Origin: SHYG01 sp041485445
GTDB taxonomy: Bacteria > Chloroflexota > Dehalococcoidia > Lucifugimonadales > UBA3495
Reading direction: 5' to 3'
Assembly: GCA_041485445.1 (NCBI GenBank)
Contig: JBGPJN010000183.1
Span: 1 to 5,983, forward strand
DNA length: 5,983 nucleotides
Positions 5,508 through 5,983 of the stretch are shown here, one piece after another; position 1 is the stretch's first letter; each line of letters starts with the position of its first letter. A model generated the notes under the pieces. The model was not told the DNA's origin. It did not search any database and saw only the letters and a program-made list of their open reading frames with translations. Both the position numbers and the translations under genes were made by a program.

Positions 5508-5983
5508 TTGGCGGGCAGCCCCCAGTCCAGCACCGCCATCGTCGCCATCTCCCGCCGGGGAGCGGACCTGGCGCGCACCCTGGCGCGGGCCCTGGCTGGC
5601 GACGTGACCCTCTACTTGGACCGGCGCGTGCTGGCCGCCGATGACTCGGCGGTGGCCTTCGACCTGCCCCTGCGGCCGGTGGTGCAGCGCCTTTTCGGCG
5701 AGCACCCACGGCTGGTGCTGTTCCTGCCGGTGGGCGCGGCGGTGCGGCTGCTGGCCCCCTGCCTGGAGGACAAGCACCAGGACCCCGCAGTGGTGTGCGT
5801 GGACGACGCCGGACGTTTCGCGGTCAGCCTGCTCTCCGGGCACCTGGGCGGCGCCGACCGCCTGGCACAGCAGGTCGCCCAGGCGCTGGGCGCTATGCCG
5901 GTCATCACCTCGGCCTCCCACGTCACCGGCACCCTGGCAGTGGACCTGCTGGGCCAGGAGTGGGGCTGGCGGCTGGAGGCGCA
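5508..5983 (+). CDS. cbiG: Cobalt-precorrin-5A hydrolase CbiG, N-terminal part (cut by window end)
   Basis: CbiG opens the ring A lactone of cobalt-precorrin-5A and releases the C20 carbon as acetaldehyde. The visible 158 codons start with a TAIVAISRRGADLARTLARAL strand-helix (9-29), then LVLFLPVGAAVRLLAPCLEDK (69-89), QDPAVVCVDDAGRFAVSLLSG (91-111), HLGGADRLAQQVAQALGAMPV and ITSASHV. These match the CbiG N-terminal and central domains. Two positions differ from the usual family pattern as I remember it: GAAVR instead of GIVVR, and ITSASHV instead of ITTATD. No ATG or GTG precedes the first conserved strand. TTG 5508 is the only plausible start, with a weak AGG at 5495-5497. The frame is the same as cbiF, whose TAG lies 15 bases upstream. 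The C-terminal domain and stop lie beyond the window. Confidence 0.88.
   Translation, partial: MAGSPQSSTAIVAISRRGADLARTLARALAGDVTLYLDRRVLAADDSAVAFDLPLRPVVQRLFGEHPRLVLFLPVGAAVRLLAPCLEDKHQDPAVVCVDDAGRFAVSLLSGHLGGADRLAQQVAQALGAMPVITSASHVTGTLAVDLLGQEWGWRLEA

Overview
The window is one strand-consistent piece of an anaerobic (early cobalt insertion) cobalamin biosynthesis operon, all on the + strand. Six genes are complete and one is cut by the right edge: cbiC, cbiX, cbiD, cbiT, cbiL, cbiF and the start of cbiG. The sequence is very GC-rich and uses ATG and, apparently, TTG starts. The CbiD, CbiG and CbiX proteins mark the anaerobic route. I cannot name the organism. A high-GC Chloroflexota-like lineage would fit the style of the proteins, the three dispersed intergenic palindromes and the Cys-rich CbiX, but this is a low-confidence inference.

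Layout. Positions 1-130 are a leader containing a stacked-hairpin arrangement and a strong intrinsic terminator (76-106) just ahead of cbiC. It looks like an attenuator and could be the 3' end of a B12 riboswitch whose core lies before position 1. cbiC (131-790) and cbiX (790-1713) overlap by one base (TAATG). A 103-base gap with an inverted repeat precedes cbiD (1817-3031). A 94-base gap with a double-hairpin repeat precedes cbiT (3126-3755). A 150-base gap with a third, different palindrome precedes cbiL (3906-4637). cbiF (4650-5492) follows 12 bases later, and cbiG starts within about 15 bases in the same reading frame and runs off the end. No stretch over 300 bases lacks a gene, and I see no real gene on the minus strand.

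How the genes work together. CbiX inserts cobalt into sirohydrochlorin. CbiL methylates C20. CbiF methylates C11. CbiG opens the ring A lactone and removes the two-carbon fragment. CbiD methylates C1. CbiT methylates C15 and decarboxylates the C12 acetate. CbiC moves the C11 methyl to C12 to give cobyrinic acid. CbiH, CbiJ, CbiE and CbiA are not in the window.

Most worth a second look: CbiC has Arg where the family has its catalytic His; CbiX has a four-cysteine insert right after its active-site HGS motif; three unrelated palindromic repeat families each occupy one of three consecutive gene junctions; the leader has mutually exclusive hairpins; and cbiF and cbiG are in the same frame, separated by a single TAG. 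This is a recognisable pathway with unusual details. I did not find a wholly new system.
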